Part shown: piece after piece, positions 5,088-5,479 of the stretch
How the letters are laid out: each line of letters opens with the position of its first letter
How positions within the stretch are numbered: position 1 is the stretch's first letter
Assembly: GCA_965371325.1 (NCBI GenBank)
Contig: CBDUXZ010000158.1
Location: forward strand, 1 to 5,479
Reading direction: 5' to 3'
From: CBDUXZ01 sp965371325 [NCBI: uncultured bacterium]
Lineage (GTDB): Bacteria; JAUYMQ01
DNA length: 5,479 nucleotides
Notes under the pieces: model-generated
What the model was told of the DNA's origin: nothing
Databases searched by the model: none
The model's input: only the letters and a program-made list of their open reading frames with translations
Program-made: the position numbers and the translations under genes

Positions 5088-5479
5088 TCAGTTCGCGATG
5101 GGCGTGCTTGTGAGGACGAGAATCTTGTCGTTGAGATCGCTCCGGCCGATCTCCGACTGGTACCAGAAGACGATGTCCGCCCGCCCGTCGCCGTTCAGAT
5201 CGTCGAAGCGGCGGTAAAAAGATTGGTGCACTTTATAGTGGATGTCGGGGTCGCCGGAGAAGAGCTCTTCCTTCTCCTTCGGCTCGCCGAAGTAGACGGA
5301 AAAAGCCTCGCGCTCGCGGGGCGAGTAGAAATCCGCGAGTCCGTCGCCGTTGAAGTCATGTGTGAGGTCAACGATCGGAAGGCCCGAAAGATGACCTTCC
5401 TTCAGATCGAACTTCACGGTGATCCCCTTCCGGCGTGCGGGTTTTTTGGGGAAGGAAGGGGTCCCGCTCCAGAGAAAGA
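5088..5479 (-). CDS. FG-GAP/VCBS-repeat protein, C-terminal fragment, 5' end outside window
   Basis: The minus-strand frame is open from the right edge to TGA 5090-5088, giving the last 129 residues. The GTG at 5417 is an internal Val, not a convincing start, because the reading frame and character continue upstream of it. Two calcium-binding loops of the DxNGDGxxD type are visible: DFNGDGLAD (about residues 41-49) and DLNGDGRAD (about 93-101), each followed by a hydrophobic strand (DFY, DIVFW). Such loops mark FG-GAP/VCBS beta-propeller repeats. Proteins with them are usually exported to the periplasm, cell surface or medium and bind other proteins, sugars or surfaces; a signal peptide would lie outside the window. 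The chain ends shortly after the last repeat (ILVLTSTPIAN), so nothing such as a sorting domain follows. The total number of repeats and any N-terminal enzyme domain are unknown. Confidence 0.85.
   Translation of the reverse strand, partial: FLWSGTPSFPKKPARRKGITVKFDLKEGHLSGLPIVDLTHDFNGDGLADFYSPREREAFSVYFGEPKEKEELFSGDPDIHYKVHQSFYRRFDDLNGDGRADIVFWYQSEIGRSDLNDKILVLTSTPIAN

Overview
This GC-rich, densely packed window looks like chromosomal DNA from a Gram-negative-type environmental bacterium. The mix of families (a CPBP protease, an MBL-fold hydrolase with a C-terminal extension, a CoA-family crotonase, an FG-GAP/VCBS-type surface protein) would suit a deltaproteobacterial or similar uncultured lineage. 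That placement is a guess; nothing in the sequence fixes the taxon. There are seven recognisable protein genes plus one small unknown gene. I see no tRNA, rRNA, CRISPR array, transposase or phage gene.

Layout. At the left edge (1-543, minus strand) is the N-terminal half of a TIGR02757/DUF2400-type protein. It runs off the window without a stop, and its family resemblance fades near base 150, so it may be broken. A 75-bp divergent gap holding a sharp palindrome (562-578) separates it from a plus-strand CPBP intramembrane protease (619-1176). That gene meets, tail to tail with a 13-bp gap, a minus-strand cluster read from right to left: an MBL-fold hydrolase (3757-2846), a glyoxalase I-like VOC protein (2825-2448) and an MFS_3-type exporter (2413-1190). 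Spacings of about 20 and 34 bp suggest one transcript. A 166-bp divergent region separates the cluster from a plus-strand enoyl-CoA hydratase/isomerase-family gene (3924-4712). The stop codon of that gene abuts the stop of a 79-residue minus-strand protein of unknown function (4952-4713). At the right edge is the C-terminal end of a protein with two calcium-loop FG-GAP/VCBS repeats (5479-5088, minus strand, truncated by the window).

Working together. The only group with a clear functional hint is the three-gene cluster: a GloA-like protein with all four metal ligands, a thioester- or lactone-type MBL hydrolase and an efflux pump. This could be a small detoxification cassette for reactive aldehydes or their adducts, but that is inference. 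The crotonase-family protein lacks both canonical catalytic glutamates and may not be a simple hydratase. Overall this reads as an ordinary housekeeping/accessory region. The points most worth checking are the disrupted DUF2400 gene, the palindrome, the atypical crotonase and the MBL-VOC-MFS grouping. I found no convincing new multi-gene system.
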